64,000 bases of DNA from Planctomycetaceae bacterium UBA2671 (GTDB lineage Bacteria > Planctomycetota > Planctomycetia > Planctomycetales > Planctomycetaceae). The notes beneath the pieces were generated by a model, which saw only the letters and a program-made list of their open reading frames with translations, searched no databases and had not been told where the DNA came from. The position numbers were made by a program, and so were the translations under genes. The DNA lies in NCBI GenBank assembly GCA_002359185.1, contig DEML01000096.1, positions 98,428-162,427 of the forward strand, written 5' to 3'. Numbering within the stretch: position 1 is the first letter of the stretch; the number at the start of each line of letters is the position of its first letter. Positions 37,594 through 45,721 of the stretch are shown one piece after another.

Positions 37594-37616
37594 CACGGCT
37601 CACAGAGCCGTGGCAC
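37594..37616. repeat. Family C palindrome, copy 3
   Basis: CACGGCTCACAGAGCCGTGG then CAC. It lies inside the MITE-like element and forms a long inverted repeat with copy 2. Confidence 0.85.
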
Positions 37617-37708
37617 TATCAAAGTAAGCTATTTCCTGATTGAATCGTTCCACCGTTGAAATAGTGCAACTTTAAAACTTGCGCGTCGTGCTTGTACACA
37701 GCTTCCCG

Positions 37709-38566
37709 TTATGCCGCATACTGTCGATAAGTTTCTGCGAGTGAGACCATCACCTCGACAAGCAGTTGATCGGCTCGCTGGAGGATGTGACGGGAGCTTT
37801 TTTCCCCGGCTCCTGCAAGCAGTTTTTCGAGAGTTTGCAGATGCAGAGACAAGAGATCACGAGGCTCGACACCACGGAATTCCAATTCATTCAGAAGGGA
37901 CTGCAACATCTGCTGACTTCCCGATAGTCCCGAAATCACGACCTGCTTGAGGATCTGATCGTACTTTTGCTTTGCGGTTTCATCGAATACCCGCGTACTT
38001 GCCAATGACGAGACTGCATCGTTTGATTTTCCTGAGGATGCTGAAACGATTTCGTTCAATAAGCGATGCTGCTGAGAAAGAATCAAAGAGGCTTCTTCCC
38101 GCGATCGTTCACGACGTACCTGCAACTCACTTTGAGCCAGTCTCAAATCTTCTCGCGTTCGATTTGCCTGAATTTCCCGAAAAATCACCCAGCCGATTCC
38201 CGTACTTCTTTTTATGAAATCGGCTTCCTGAAACTGGCAATTCCATTTCTGACAAATCTCTGCAAGCGAGTCATTCATTTCGGCTGCAAACAGGATGACT
38301 GGAATCGATAGCCCCATTTCCCGAACGGCTTTGAGATAGGTTTGAAGTGCCTCAAGTTCTAACGTATCGAATACATCTTGAATGGAAAATAGTAGGCAAT
38401 CCCAAGGTTCTGACCGCAAAAAAGGAAGAGCAGATTTCGAATCGGTAACCCACTGCGCTTCGTTCAACGACAAACCAAGACGTTGCAAACGTGCGTGCAG
38501 ATAATCCCAATCTGGCGGAAATTGACCAACCGCCAGGAGATTTATTGTTTCCGTTTTGTTTTCCAT
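37709..38566 (-). CDS. Pseudo-receiver protein with coiled coil
   Basis: ATG 38566 (MENKTETINLLAVG) is behind GCGGA; the longer frame up to 38620 would overlap the upstream gene. Residues ~8-120 have the alternating beta/alpha pattern of a response-regulator receiver (INLLAVG, PWDCLLFSIQDVFDT, IPVILFAAEMNDS). WDCLLFSIQD lacks the usual phosphorylatable Asp in the strand-3 position. Residues ~135-185 are a charged coiled coil (TREDLRLAQSELQVRRERSR). The rest is helical. It lies about 37 bases downstream of a secreted-protein gene and is likely co-transcribed with it. Confidence 0.65.
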   Translation of the reverse strand: MENKTETINLLAVGQFPPDWDYLHARLQRLGLSLNEAQWVTDSKSALPFLRSEPWDCLLFSIQDVFDTLELEALQTYLKAVREMGLSIPVILFAAEMNDSLAEICQKWNCQFQEADFIKRSTGIGWVIFREIQANRTREDLRLAQSELQVRRERSREEASLILSQQHRLLNEIVSASSGKSNDAVSSLASTRVFDETAKQKYDQILKQVVISGLSGSQQMLQSLLNELEFRGVEPRDLLSLHLQTLEKLLAGAGEKSSRHILQRADQLLVEVMVSLAETYRQYAA

Positions 38567-38603
38567 TTCCGCAGACATGTTTAATACAAAATCAACACTA
38601 TGC

Positions 38604-40187
38604 TCAGGGAGTGGGAGCAAATGTTGGCCCCAGAATGGGTGCTTGTGGCGCGATGAAAGGGGCTTGAGGAATCGGTTGAATCTGAGCCTTCGTCACTTCC
38701 AGTTTCACAATCAGCCACCCATTTCCGGAATCGAGATCGGCCAGCTTGATTTCGGTTCCCTGAAATTTTTCGGCAGGAAGTGGTGTACTGCGGCTAAGGC
38801 GAATCGGCTTGAGTTGAGAGCGGAGTTGAGTCGCAATGGCCGTTTGAGTTAAGCCCGGAGTTTTTGTTGTGCCATTGGGATCTTCTTCAAGGACATCGAC
38901 ATTCATCGTTTTGAACAGCACACTGTCGTTATTCATTTCCGCAGTAATTTTCAGGTTGATTCGCTGAGTTTCGGTGCTCGGAAGATTTCCAGCTTTAAAT
39001 TTCCCACGCATTTGCAGATTCAAATAACCCTCCTCAAAACGAGCCTGCAGCGGATTTTCGTTTGCAAAAACAAAATCAATTGCAATTGGTAATTCCTGAC
39101 TCGGTTCTGCGATTTCCTCAGCAAACAGGGTCAGCAATTGATCAGTCGCTGCCTGGATTTCGTTGATGGAAACCGTTTTACCAGCCAATGATCGTTTACT
39201 GGCGACTGTCGCAAATAAACTTTCATGAATAAGAATTTCCACATCATCAGAGACAGGAGCCGGAATTTGGGGATTGATCGATTGTGAAAGATCGGGCAGC
39301 AGAGGTTGCTCGGGATAAGGAATATTGGTGTTTCCGATTTGATAATCCCAGTAGATACGGTCAGCGGAAGACATTGTATTTTTGTAGTGCGGTTCAATAT
39401 TCCAGTCCCGCAGTCGTTGCCACACCTGTTGCTTCAGAAGTTGATTGGTTTGTGAGAGATTCCGATCGATTTCAGTATCAATTTTTGGTTGCACACGGTT
39501 CAGAATTTTCTGGCCTGCCACAATATTCGACTGCTGAGTCCGATTGACAGCGATATTATAGGCAAGTTGATCTGCCAGTCGTCCTATAATTGGCATGCGG
39601 CCCTGAAGTGAGCGTGCATTGAGGACACGCTGATTCGGCATCACCTGTATGATTGCTTTGGAAGTGAGAATCTCTTCACCATTGAGCATGACTGATTTCG
39701 TACCCTGAAATGTCGACATTCCCTCCTGCAGAATTTCCGCCTGGGCGGTGCGGGCAGTTGTCGTCGATTCGACATTTCCTGAAATCACAAAATTGAACTT
39801 GGCGTTCTGCTGATCAGGCTGAATATCGACATCGGTACTGGTTTGAGTGGTTTGTGTTCCATTAACAGCGGCTCCGTCCACGAAATCCTGAATGGGACCG
39901 CTGCTTGTATCTTCTCGAGCCAGCAGCATTTTCAATGCATTCTCGGAGATTTCCAGATGCAGCTCACCTTGATAGCTCTCCCGATAATTGATCACTGGAG
40001 CAACTGCTGGCGGGATGAAACCAGGGGGAACCGGTTGATTTGCAGGACCTGGGGGAATGCCCGCCGGATTCAGAGGATTAAATGGCGGTTGTGCTTCACA
40101 AATGGATTGACCAATAAAAAGGAGCACAACACCTGCCGAAAACAGCTTAACCCGTCGAGTATGAGTGATTTTTTGGTTTTCGAACAT
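38604..40187 (-). CDS. Large secreted protein of unknown function
   Basis: ATG 40187 follows GAGGA by five bases, better than TTG 40199. The signal peptide is basic then hydrophobic (VKLFSAGVVLLFIGQSICEAQ) and is followed by a proline-rich stretch (PFNPLNPAGIPPGPANQPV). The ~480-residue remainder has a repeated beta/helical pattern (LHLEISENALKMLLA; VEILIHESLFATVASKRSL) suggesting two lipid-binding-like (BPI/TULIP-style or AsmA-like) halves. That is a fold guess only. The end is again Pro/Ala-rich (IPQAPFIAPQAPILGPTFAP). No family was recognised; similar proteins are expected only in planctomycetes. Confidence 0.7.
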   Translation of the reverse strand: MFENQKITHTRRVKLFSAGVVLLFIGQSICEAQPPFNPLNPAGIPPGPANQPVPPGFIPPAVAPVINYRESYQGELHLEISENALKMLLAREDTSSGPIQDFVDGAAVNGTQTTQTSTDVDIQPDQQNAKFNFVISGNVESTTTARTAQAEILQEGMSTFQGTKSVMLNGEEILTSKAIIQVMPNQRVLNARSLQGRMPIIGRLADQLAYNIAVNRTQQSNIVAGQKILNRVQPKIDTEIDRNLSQTNQLLKQQVWQRLRDWNIEPHYKNTMSSADRIYWDYQIGNTNIPYPEQPLLPDLSQSINPQIPAPVSDDVEILIHESLFATVASKRSLAGKTVSINEIQAATDQLLTLFAEEIAEPSQELPIAIDFVFANENPLQARFEEGYLNLQMRGKFKAGNLPSTETQRINLKITAEMNNDSVLFKTMNVDVLEEDPNGTTKTPGLTQTAIATQLRSQLKPIRLSRSTPLPAEKFQGTEIKLADLDSGNGWLIVKLEVTKAQIQPIPQAPFIAPQAPILGPTFAPTP

Positions 40188-40199
40188 GAGAATCCTCAA

Positions 40200-40571
40200 C
40201 CCACAGTTTATTTCGTATGTCGATGTTAATGTGGAGAGAAATTCTCCAATATTGACTGTTGAATGGTTCAGAATTTCCCGAACGGGACGATAAGAACCAA
40301 AATCTCAGTTTGATTTCGCTAACATGAGCACTGAAAGGCTTGAACTAATAGAGGAACATCCTTATGCTCTCGAATTCCTAGCTAAGTCCGTAAGTTTAAC
40401 TCCGCTCCAGATTGCGTCGAGATCAATTTACAGATTGAAATAAGGAAGGTTTTCTTACGATTGCGGTATTGGAAACGCAGTCAAATCAGCGAATAATCGA
40501 GGTTTAAACCCTCACTTCCTGATTGAATTTTGTACACAACGCGTAGATTTTTTGTCAGAAGTAATCGAATC
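40200..40571. other. Divergent promoter region upstream of the rplY cluster
   Basis: A 370-bp gap between a - strand secreted-protein gene and the + strand rplY cluster, so promoters for both should lie here. No convincing -35/-10 pair or operator could be singled out. The last 150 bases are AT-rich. Confidence 0.4.
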
Positions 40572-41204
40572 ATGTCAGATGATCCTAAGTTGACAGCTCA
40601 GAGACGTGACTCTCTGGGGTCTTCAGTTTCCCGTCGTATGCGAAAAGCTGGCCAAATTCCTGGCAGCATTTACGGTCACAAACAGGAAGCGATTTCATTC
40701 GCTGTCAGTGCCGATGATCTCAACCCGATCATTGCCTCTGGTCATAAGGTTGTCGATTTTGAAATTGATGGCAGTGTCGACAAGGCTCTGATTCAGGATG
40801 TGCAGTGGAATACATTCTCCACATACGTCCAGCATGTCGATTTATTGCGAGTTGATGCCAATGAGCGTGTCAGCACCAGCGTGGAAATCGTCGTGCGAGG
40901 GATTTCTCCTGGCGTTCTGGCTGGAGGAATTCTGGAGCAGATCCATCATGAATTACCGATTGAATGCCCGGTTATTCGTCTTCCTGAACAGATTGTGATT
41001 CGCGTCACCGATTTGAAAATGGGTGGTGCCATTCACGTGAGCGACATTCCGTTACCGACTGACTGCACGACAACACTGCCACCAGAAGAAGTCGTGGTGC
41101 ATGTCGTTGAACCTCGCAAAGCACCAGAGCCAGATGAAAATGAAATCGCCTCTTCTGCTGAGCCGGAAGTTGTCGGAGCTAAAGAAGAAGACTCTGAAGA
41201 GTAA
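40572..41204 (+). CDS. rplY: 50S ribosomal protein bL25 (CTC family)
   Basis: ATG 40572 gives MSDDPKLTAQRRDSLGSS; a TTG start at 40530 would add an unusual basic tail. The N-terminal 5S-rRNA-binding L25 domain has RRMRKAGQIPGSIYGHKQE. The C-terminal TL5-like beta domain has GISPGVLAGGILEQIHHELPIECP. A Glu-rich tail completes it. The ~210 residues match the long CTC form. It heads a cluster with pth, rpsF, ssb, rplI and dnaB, the common planctomycete order. A terminator directly follows. Confidence 0.93.
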   Translation: MSDDPKLTAQRRDSLGSSVSRRMRKAGQIPGSIYGHKQEAISFAVSADDLNPIIASGHKVVDFEIDGSVDKALIQDVQWNTFSTYVQHVDLLRVDANERVSTSVEIVVRGISPGVLAGGILEQIHHELPIECPVIRLPEQIVIRVTDLKMGGAIHVSDIPLPTDCTTTLPPEEVVVHVVEPRKAPEPDENEIASSAEPEVVGAKEEDSEE

Positions 41205-41277
41205 AGCGACAATTCACTTCTCAATATAAGTCAGATCGTCTAATTTTCTGACAAAGAGATGTGCTTGTAAATCAGTG

Positions 41278-41323
41278 ATCGCCGCACCTGCACCTTTTCG
41301 GTGAATGTCGCGGCGATTTTTTT
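41278..41323 (+). terminator. Terminator or attenuator between rplY and pth
   Basis: ATCGCCGC (41278-41285) pairs with GCGGCGAT (41310-41317) around an inner CACC-TTTTC-GGTG hairpin, followed by seven T. Read-through would be required for rplY and pth to share a transcript. Confidence 0.8.
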
Positions 41324-41345
41324 GAGTGATCGAGGCAATTGGCTG

Positions 41346-42044
41346 ATGATCCGACTTATCAAAAAGTTATTTGGCAGCAGAAAGATCCCAGAGCAACGGG
41401 ATATTTCTGCGACAGAACCTCAAGACATCAAACCCAAAGAGACAAAGCCAGATACGGCTCGCGGAACCGAACCCATGAAAATCGTGGTCGGACTGGGAAA
41501 TCCTGGACGTCAATACGTCAATACCCGTCACAATATTGGTTTCGAAGTCCTGAATGAACTGGCCAATCGCCATCAGGCAGGGCCTTCATCACTGCGACAC
41601 GAAGCGGAAATTAAAGAGATTTTTATTGGGGGTGAAAAGATACTGCTGTGTGCCCCTCAAACCTATATGAATTTAAGTGGAACATCAGTCGCCTCCCTCG
41701 TCAATTTTCATAAACTTCCACTGGAAGATGTGCTGATTGTTTGCGATGACCTGAATTTGCCAGCCGGACAACTCCGACTGCGGGCTTCGGGTTCCAGCGG
41801 TGGTCAAAAAGGTATTAAAGATATTGCTCTGAAATTAAAAACTGAAGATTTTGCACGCTTACGGTTTGGAATCGGGCGTCCTCCGGGCCGCATGGATGTT
41901 TCCAGCTATGTTTTGCAGAAATTTTCTGATTCCGAGCAAACCGACAACCAGATTTCAGTCAAGAATGCGGCTGACGGAGTAGAAGTCTGGATCAAAGAGG
42001 GTGTTGTTAAGGCGATGAATCAGATTAACACGAATTCCGTATAA
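41346..42044 (+). CDS. pth: Peptidyl-tRNA hydrolase with N-terminal extension
   Basis: The canonical 189-residue enzyme begins at ATG 41475 (MKIVVGLGNPGRQYVNTRHN). The catalytic His is in TRHNIGF, the substrate-binding motif is APQTYMNLSG, and the catalytic Asp lies in IVCDDLNLPAG. The frame is open further upstream with ATG 41346 (MIRLIKKLFGSRKIPEQRD), which would add 43 lysine-rich residues. GTG 41301 would lie within the terminator stem and is unlikely. The enzyme recycles tRNA from stalled peptidyl-tRNA. ATG 41346 is given here because it is open and typical of related planctomycetes; ATG 41475 is also possible. Confidence 0.88.
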   Translation: MIRLIKKLFGSRKIPEQRDISATEPQDIKPKETKPDTARGTEPMKIVVGLGNPGRQYVNTRHNIGFEVLNELANRHQAGPSSLRHEAEIKEIFIGGEKILLCAPQTYMNLSGTSVASLVNFHKLPLEDVLIVCDDLNLPAGQLRLRASGSSGGQKGIKDIALKLKTEDFARLRFGIGRPPGRMDVSSYVLQKFSDSEQTDNQISVKNAADGVEVWIKEGVVKAMNQINTNSV

Positions 42045-42287
42045 GAACTTCGAGCAGAAATGGCCTGCCGAGATTGATTCTTTGCGAATTTTCGTTACGC
42101 TACGGTTTGCAATTCGTTTGCTTATTTAGCAATGAGAATATAGTTTCCCTCCTCTGTAGACGCAGCGGGGGTGAATTCCAATGATTATCCACGGTGTGAA
42201 AACCAAAATGTGGATGGGTTTATGACTTCCCTCAAACAGTTACTCTGCGAATAGGGATGTTGCTGAAGTTCGATCGGGAGAGAGACG

Positions 42288-42707
42288 TTGGCCTTACGTA
42301 GTTATGAAATCATGTTTCTGCTGGACAGTGGAAAATACGCGACTGATCCAGATGGTGTCACCGGCGAAGTGAATACCATTCTTGACAAAATCGGAGCCGA
42401 GGTTGTCTCTGCCCGTCCGTGGATGGATGGCAAACTGGCCTACCCCATCGAAGGACAACGTAAAGGTTTGCACTACCTGACTTATGTCAAAGCCGATTCC
42501 GGTCAGGTTCAGCAACTGCAGCGTTTGTGCCGCTTGAGCAGCGTTGTCTTGCGTCATATGTGCATTGTTCCTCCAGAACAATTGTTCGATCTGATGTCGA
42601 CCTCACTCTCTGGCAATCCTTCCATGGAAGATGAAGACGCCGAAGATTCTGATGATGATTCTTCAGAAGAAGCCTCTTCAGACGAAGAAGAAACCGCAAA
42701 CGCTTAA
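42288..42707 (+). CDS. rpsF: 30S ribosomal protein bS6
   Basis: TTG 42288 behind GGGAGAGAGA gives MALRSYEIMFLLDSGKYAT. The S6 domain shows YPIEGQRKGLHYLTYVKAD and SSVVLRHMCIVPP. The C-terminal ~35 residues are nearly all Asp, Glu and Ser (DEDAEDSDDDSSEEASS), an acidic tail longer than in most bacteria. It starts the rpsF-ssb-rplI-dnaB block; rpsR, usually between ssb and rplI, is absent. Confidence 0.93.
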   Translation: MALRSYEIMFLLDSGKYATDPDGVTGEVNTILDKIGAEVVSARPWMDGKLAYPIEGQRKGLHYLTYVKADSGQVQQLQRLCRLSSVVLRHMCIVPPEQLFDLMSTSLSGNPSMEDEDAEDSDDDSSEEASSDEEETANA

Positions 42708-42802
42708 TTCCATCCGAACGGTTTAAAACCAGTCGGCTTATGGACAGGATTGATGATCGTTTCCCCGGATTCCTGCCGGATTAACGAAGAATGGGAGTTG
42801 CA

Positions 42803-43300
42803 ATGGCCAGTTACAACCGAGTGATTCTGATGGGCAATCTGACGCGCGACCCGCAGGTTCGCTATACGTCTGGTGGAACAGCAGTAACCGAAATCGGCCT
42901 GGCGGTGAATCGACAATGGTTCGACAAACAGACAAATTCCCGCAAAGAAGATACGACGTTTGTCGATGTCACTCTGTGGGGACGTCAGGCGGAAGTCGCC
43001 GGGGAATACCTGGCAAAAGGTCGCCCAGTTATGATTGAAGGTCGACTGCAACTCGATCAATGGGAAGACAAACAATCCGGAGAAAAACGCAGCAAATTGC
43101 GTGTCGTTGGAGAAACGATGCAATTGCTGGGAAGTCGTGGTGAAGGCGGAAGTGGCGGAGGCGGAGGTCGACCAAGCGGAGGCGGATCCCAATCCCGTCC
43201 CTCTGGCGGAGGATCTTCACAGCCTCACGACGACATGCCACCTTCTCCAGTCGATTCCTTTTACGATAGCGGCCCCGAAGACGACGATGTCCCGTTTTAG
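42803..43300 (+). CDS. ssb: Single-stranded DNA-binding protein
   Basis: ATG 42803, with GGGAG five bases before it, is better than ATG 42791. The N-terminal OB fold has ASYNRVILMGNLTRDPQVRY, FVDVTLWGRQAEVAGEYLAKG and DQWEDKQSG. A Gly/Ser/Pro-rich linker follows (GGGGRPSGGGSQ). The acidic tip DDDVPF recruits replication and repair partners. The ~165 residues match bacterial SSB. Confidence 0.95.
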   Translation: MASYNRVILMGNLTRDPQVRYTSGGTAVTEIGLAVNRQWFDKQTNSRKEDTTFVDVTLWGRQAEVAGEYLAKGRPVMIEGRLQLDQWEDKQSGEKRSKLRVVGETMQLLGSRGEGGSGGGGGRPSGGGSQSRPSGGGSSQPHDDMPPSPVDSFYDSGPEDDDVPF

Positions 43301-43502
43301 GGATCGCACTTCCAGGTTTCTCATTGTGAATTGAATGATCTGGCAGAAAGCCATTTCAGATTATATAGAGTTAATTTCATTGTCTACACGGTGTTGTTTA
43401 TTCAGGGAAGCACGACAACGGAGTGTTTATTTCGGATTGACAACCTGATCAAAAAAGCTCGTAAGAGCCTTACTTTTCAAATTCGATGTTCAAGGTATTA
43501 TT

Positions 43503-44012
43503 ATGGTGCGTCAAGTCAAACGTAAGCCAGTCTTTTCACCGCGCACCAATGGTGCAGTGGAATTGATGCTCGCTGAAGATGTTTCCACATTGGGGAAACA
43601 GGGAGATATTGTCCGGGTCAAGCCAGGCTATGCTCGAAACTATCTGCTTCCTCAAGGATTGGCCACAGTTGCCACAGAGGAAAACAAGAAAGCCGTAGAA
43701 GAGCATCGCGTCAAACTGGGTGAGCTTGAGAAACAACGTAAAGGTGCTGCCAAGAAACTGGCAGAGAATGTTTCCAAATACTCAGTCACAATCGAAGCCA
43801 ATGCCAACGACGAAGGTCATTTGTATGGTTCGATTCTGGCTGCAGATATCAGCAAGTCACTGGTCAAAGCGGGTTACAAAGTTGAACCGGAACATATCCG
43901 ACTCGATGGTCCACTCAAAGAACTTGGAATGTACACTGTGAAACTGCAGTTGCACTCTGAAGTCTCTTCCGATGTCAAAGTCTGGGTTGTGCCCATTAGT
44001 GGCTCTAAGTAA
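43503..44012 (+). CDS. rplI: 50S ribosomal protein bL9
   Basis: This 169-residue protein has the N-terminal L9 domain (VELMLAEDVSTLGKQGDIVRV, KPGYARNYLLPQGLA), a long central helix (EENKKAVEEHRVKLGELEKQ) and the C-terminal domain (GSILAADISKSLVKAGY, ELGMYTVKLQLHSEVSSDVKVWV). A short basic N-terminal extension (MVRQVKRKPVFSPRTNG) is present. About 200 bp of non-coding sequence separates it from ssb. Confidence 0.95.
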   Translation: MVRQVKRKPVFSPRTNGAVELMLAEDVSTLGKQGDIVRVKPGYARNYLLPQGLATVATEENKKAVEEHRVKLGELEKQRKGAAKKLAENVSKYSVTIEANANDEGHLYGSILAADISKSLVKAGYKVEPEHIRLDGPLKELGMYTVKLQLHSEVSSDVKVWVVPISGSK

Positions 44013-44077
44013 TTCTAAGAGTTAGACATTTCAATCAGGAAATGTTTGACTTGTCAGGAACCCGATCAGGGCAAATC

Positions 44078-44109
44078 AAACAGGATGTCGAGTACGGCAT
44101 CCTGTTTTT
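44078..44109 (+). terminator. Rho-independent terminator after rplI
   Basis: AAACAGGATG pairs with CATCCTGTTT across a 10-base loop, followed by more T. It lies between the rplI stop and the dnaB start and may limit transcription into dnaB. Confidence 0.8.
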
Positions 44110-44143
44110 GCGTCTACTGTGATAATCAGTAAATGGAGTGAAG

Positions 44144-45535
44144 ATGGCGACCGATATGAAAAGTGCCGCGGCGGAGGGCCTGCTCAGTAAACGTCCGCCA
44201 ATGAATCTCGAAGCGGAAAACAGCGTGCTGGGTTGTTTGATGCTCGTCAACGACACGGTCGATCAAGTCCTGGGCATTCTGAATGCTGATCAGTTTTACG
44301 ACGATCAGAACCGTCGTATTTTTTCGACAATTGCTGAGATGTTTGACCGCGGCGACCGGGGAATCGATGCGGTCACACTGGCCAACGAACTCGAAAAACA
44401 AGGCAACCTCGAAAAAGCAGGCGGCGTCTCGAAGTTGCTGGACATCATGGAGACAGTGCCTCATGCCGCCCATGCCGAGTACTATGCGAAAATTGTGCGG
44501 GAAAAATGGCTGCAGCGTCAGCTTATCTATACCTGTAACGAGATACTGAAAGAAGCCCACCATTCTTCGGATGACATCAACGATATCCTCTCCCGCTCAG
44601 AGCAGAAGATCTTTCAGTTGGCCGAGCAGCAGGAATCGATGACCCGCAACGATATGAAATCGATCCTGATGGAAACCTGGGATCGAATTAACAGCCGCCG
44701 AGATCAGGAAGGAACCGTCAGTGGTCTCAATAGCGGCTTCATCGGGCTGAATGAACTGACGAGTGGTTATCAGAAATCCGAACTCATCATCTTAGCCGCT
44801 CGTCCGAGTATGGGAAAAACGGCTTTTGTCTGTAACTCGACACTGGCGGTGGCGGGGCTGGCAAAAAGTGGAGTGTTGTTATTCAGTCTGGAACAGTCGA
44901 AAGCGGAATTGGCGGAACGTCTCCTCTGTATTCACTCAAAGGTGGATGGTCACAAAGTTCGACAAGGTGATCTTGACGAGATGGATCATCATGCCCTGCT
45001 TGAAGGCTCAACCGAATTGAGTCAGTATCCGATATTCGTTGATGACCAGCCTGGTCGAACGATGTCGCAAATTGCGGCTGTTTCAAGACGCATGAAACGG
45101 CAATACGATATCGGGATCGTGATCATCGACTACCTCCAGCTCATCGAAGCTGAAGATAAGAATCAGCCTCGTGAACAGCAAATTGCTTCGATCACAAGAC
45201 GTCTGAAATTCCTGGCCAAGGACCTGGACATTCCCGTGGTTGCCCTCGCACAGTTGAATCGGGGAGTGGAACAACGTGAGGACAAACGGCCCCGTCTGGC
45301 AGACCTGCGAGAATCGGGGGCGATTGAACAGGATGCCGACGTGGTGATGTTCCTGCACCGTCCGGAAGCTTACGATCCCGAAGATCGCCCAGGCGAAGCC
45401 TTTGTGATTGTGGCCAAAAACCGAAGTGGTCCTATTGGAGATGCCCACCTGACCTGGATCAAACAACAACTCCGCTTTGTCGATTACAGTCCTCTCAGCG
45501 CCCCCGACGGAGGCTGGGTCGACGACGGTTTTTAA
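44144..45535 (+). CDS. dnaB: Replicative DNA helicase DnaB
   Basis: ATG 44144 follows GGAG. The N-terminal DnaB domain (PPMNLEAENSVLGCLMLVND) and the RecA-like helicase domain are both complete. Walker A is ARPSMGKT at ~219-226. DYLQLIEAEDKNQPREQQI, VALAQLNRGVEQREDKRP, then LADLRESGAIEQDADVVMFLHRPE follow. It unwinds DNA ahead of the fork. The order rpsF-ssb-rplI-dnaB is widespread in bacteria. No intein or insertion is seen. Confidence 0.95.
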   Translation: MATDMKSAAAEGLLSKRPPMNLEAENSVLGCLMLVNDTVDQVLGILNADQFYDDQNRRIFSTIAEMFDRGDRGIDAVTLANELEKQGNLEKAGGVSKLLDIMETVPHAAHAEYYAKIVREKWLQRQLIYTCNEILKEAHHSSDDINDILSRSEQKIFQLAEQQESMTRNDMKSILMETWDRINSRRDQEGTVSGLNSGFIGLNELTSGYQKSELIILAARPSMGKTAFVCNSTLAVAGLAKSGVLLFSLEQSKAELAERLLCIHSKVDGHKVRQGDLDEMDHHALLEGSTELSQYPIFVDDQPGRTMSQIAAVSRRMKRQYDIGIVIIDYLQLIEAEDKNQPREQQIASITRRLKFLAKDLDIPVVALAQLNRGVEQREDKRPRLADLRESGAIEQDADVVMFLHRPEAYDPEDRPGEAFVIVAKNRSGPIGDAHLTWIKQQLRFVDYSPLSAPDGGWVDDGF

Positions 45536-45607
45536 CCCCTGAAAGGGGTTTGATTTGGTCGTCCAATAACTTTCCGCACTCCGTTGTCGTGCTTTACAAC
45601 ATTAACC

Positions 45608-45675
45608 TGTAGGTCAGGCTGTGCCTGACGAGATCAATTAGAGACGTCCATTTCGTCAGGCACAGCCTGACCTAC
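45608..45675. repeat. Dispersed inverted repeat, family B, copy 2
   Basis: TGTAGGTCAGGCTGTGCC then TGACGA opposes TCGTCAGGCACAGCC then TGACCTAC. It lies 70 bases downstream of dnaB. Confidence 0.9.
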
Positions 45676-45721
45676 GGGGTCTCATAATGACGACCTTCCC
45701 AAGATAAAGATTATATCTGCG

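Larger units (their letters stand above)
37464..37677. mobile_element. MITE-like element with terminal inverted repeats and 7-bp target duplication
   Basis: The element begins TTTTTGAAGTTGCACTATT and ends AATAGTGCAACTTTAAAA. These termini are inverted copies with 17 of 18 matches. It is flanked on both sides by the direct repeat CTTGCGC (37457-37463 and 37678-37684). At 214 bp it cannot encode a transposase and holds no open frame of note. Its interior contains two family C palindromes (37519-37541 and 37594-37616) and a further inverted pair around CATGAAATCCAT/ATGGATTTCACATG. It would need a transposase supplied elsewhere in the genome. Confidence 0.75.
37409..37697. repeat. Family A repeat, copy 2, interrupted by a 214-bp insertion
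   Basis: The left arm ACAAGCACGAAGCGCAAG starts at 37409 and the closing arm reaches CACACTCGCTTGCGC at 37463. The closing arm is then broken and resumes after 37677 as CTTGCGCGTCGTGCTTGTAC. Removing 37464-37677 and one copy of CTTGCGC restores an arm like those of copies 1 and 3. Confidence 0.85.
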
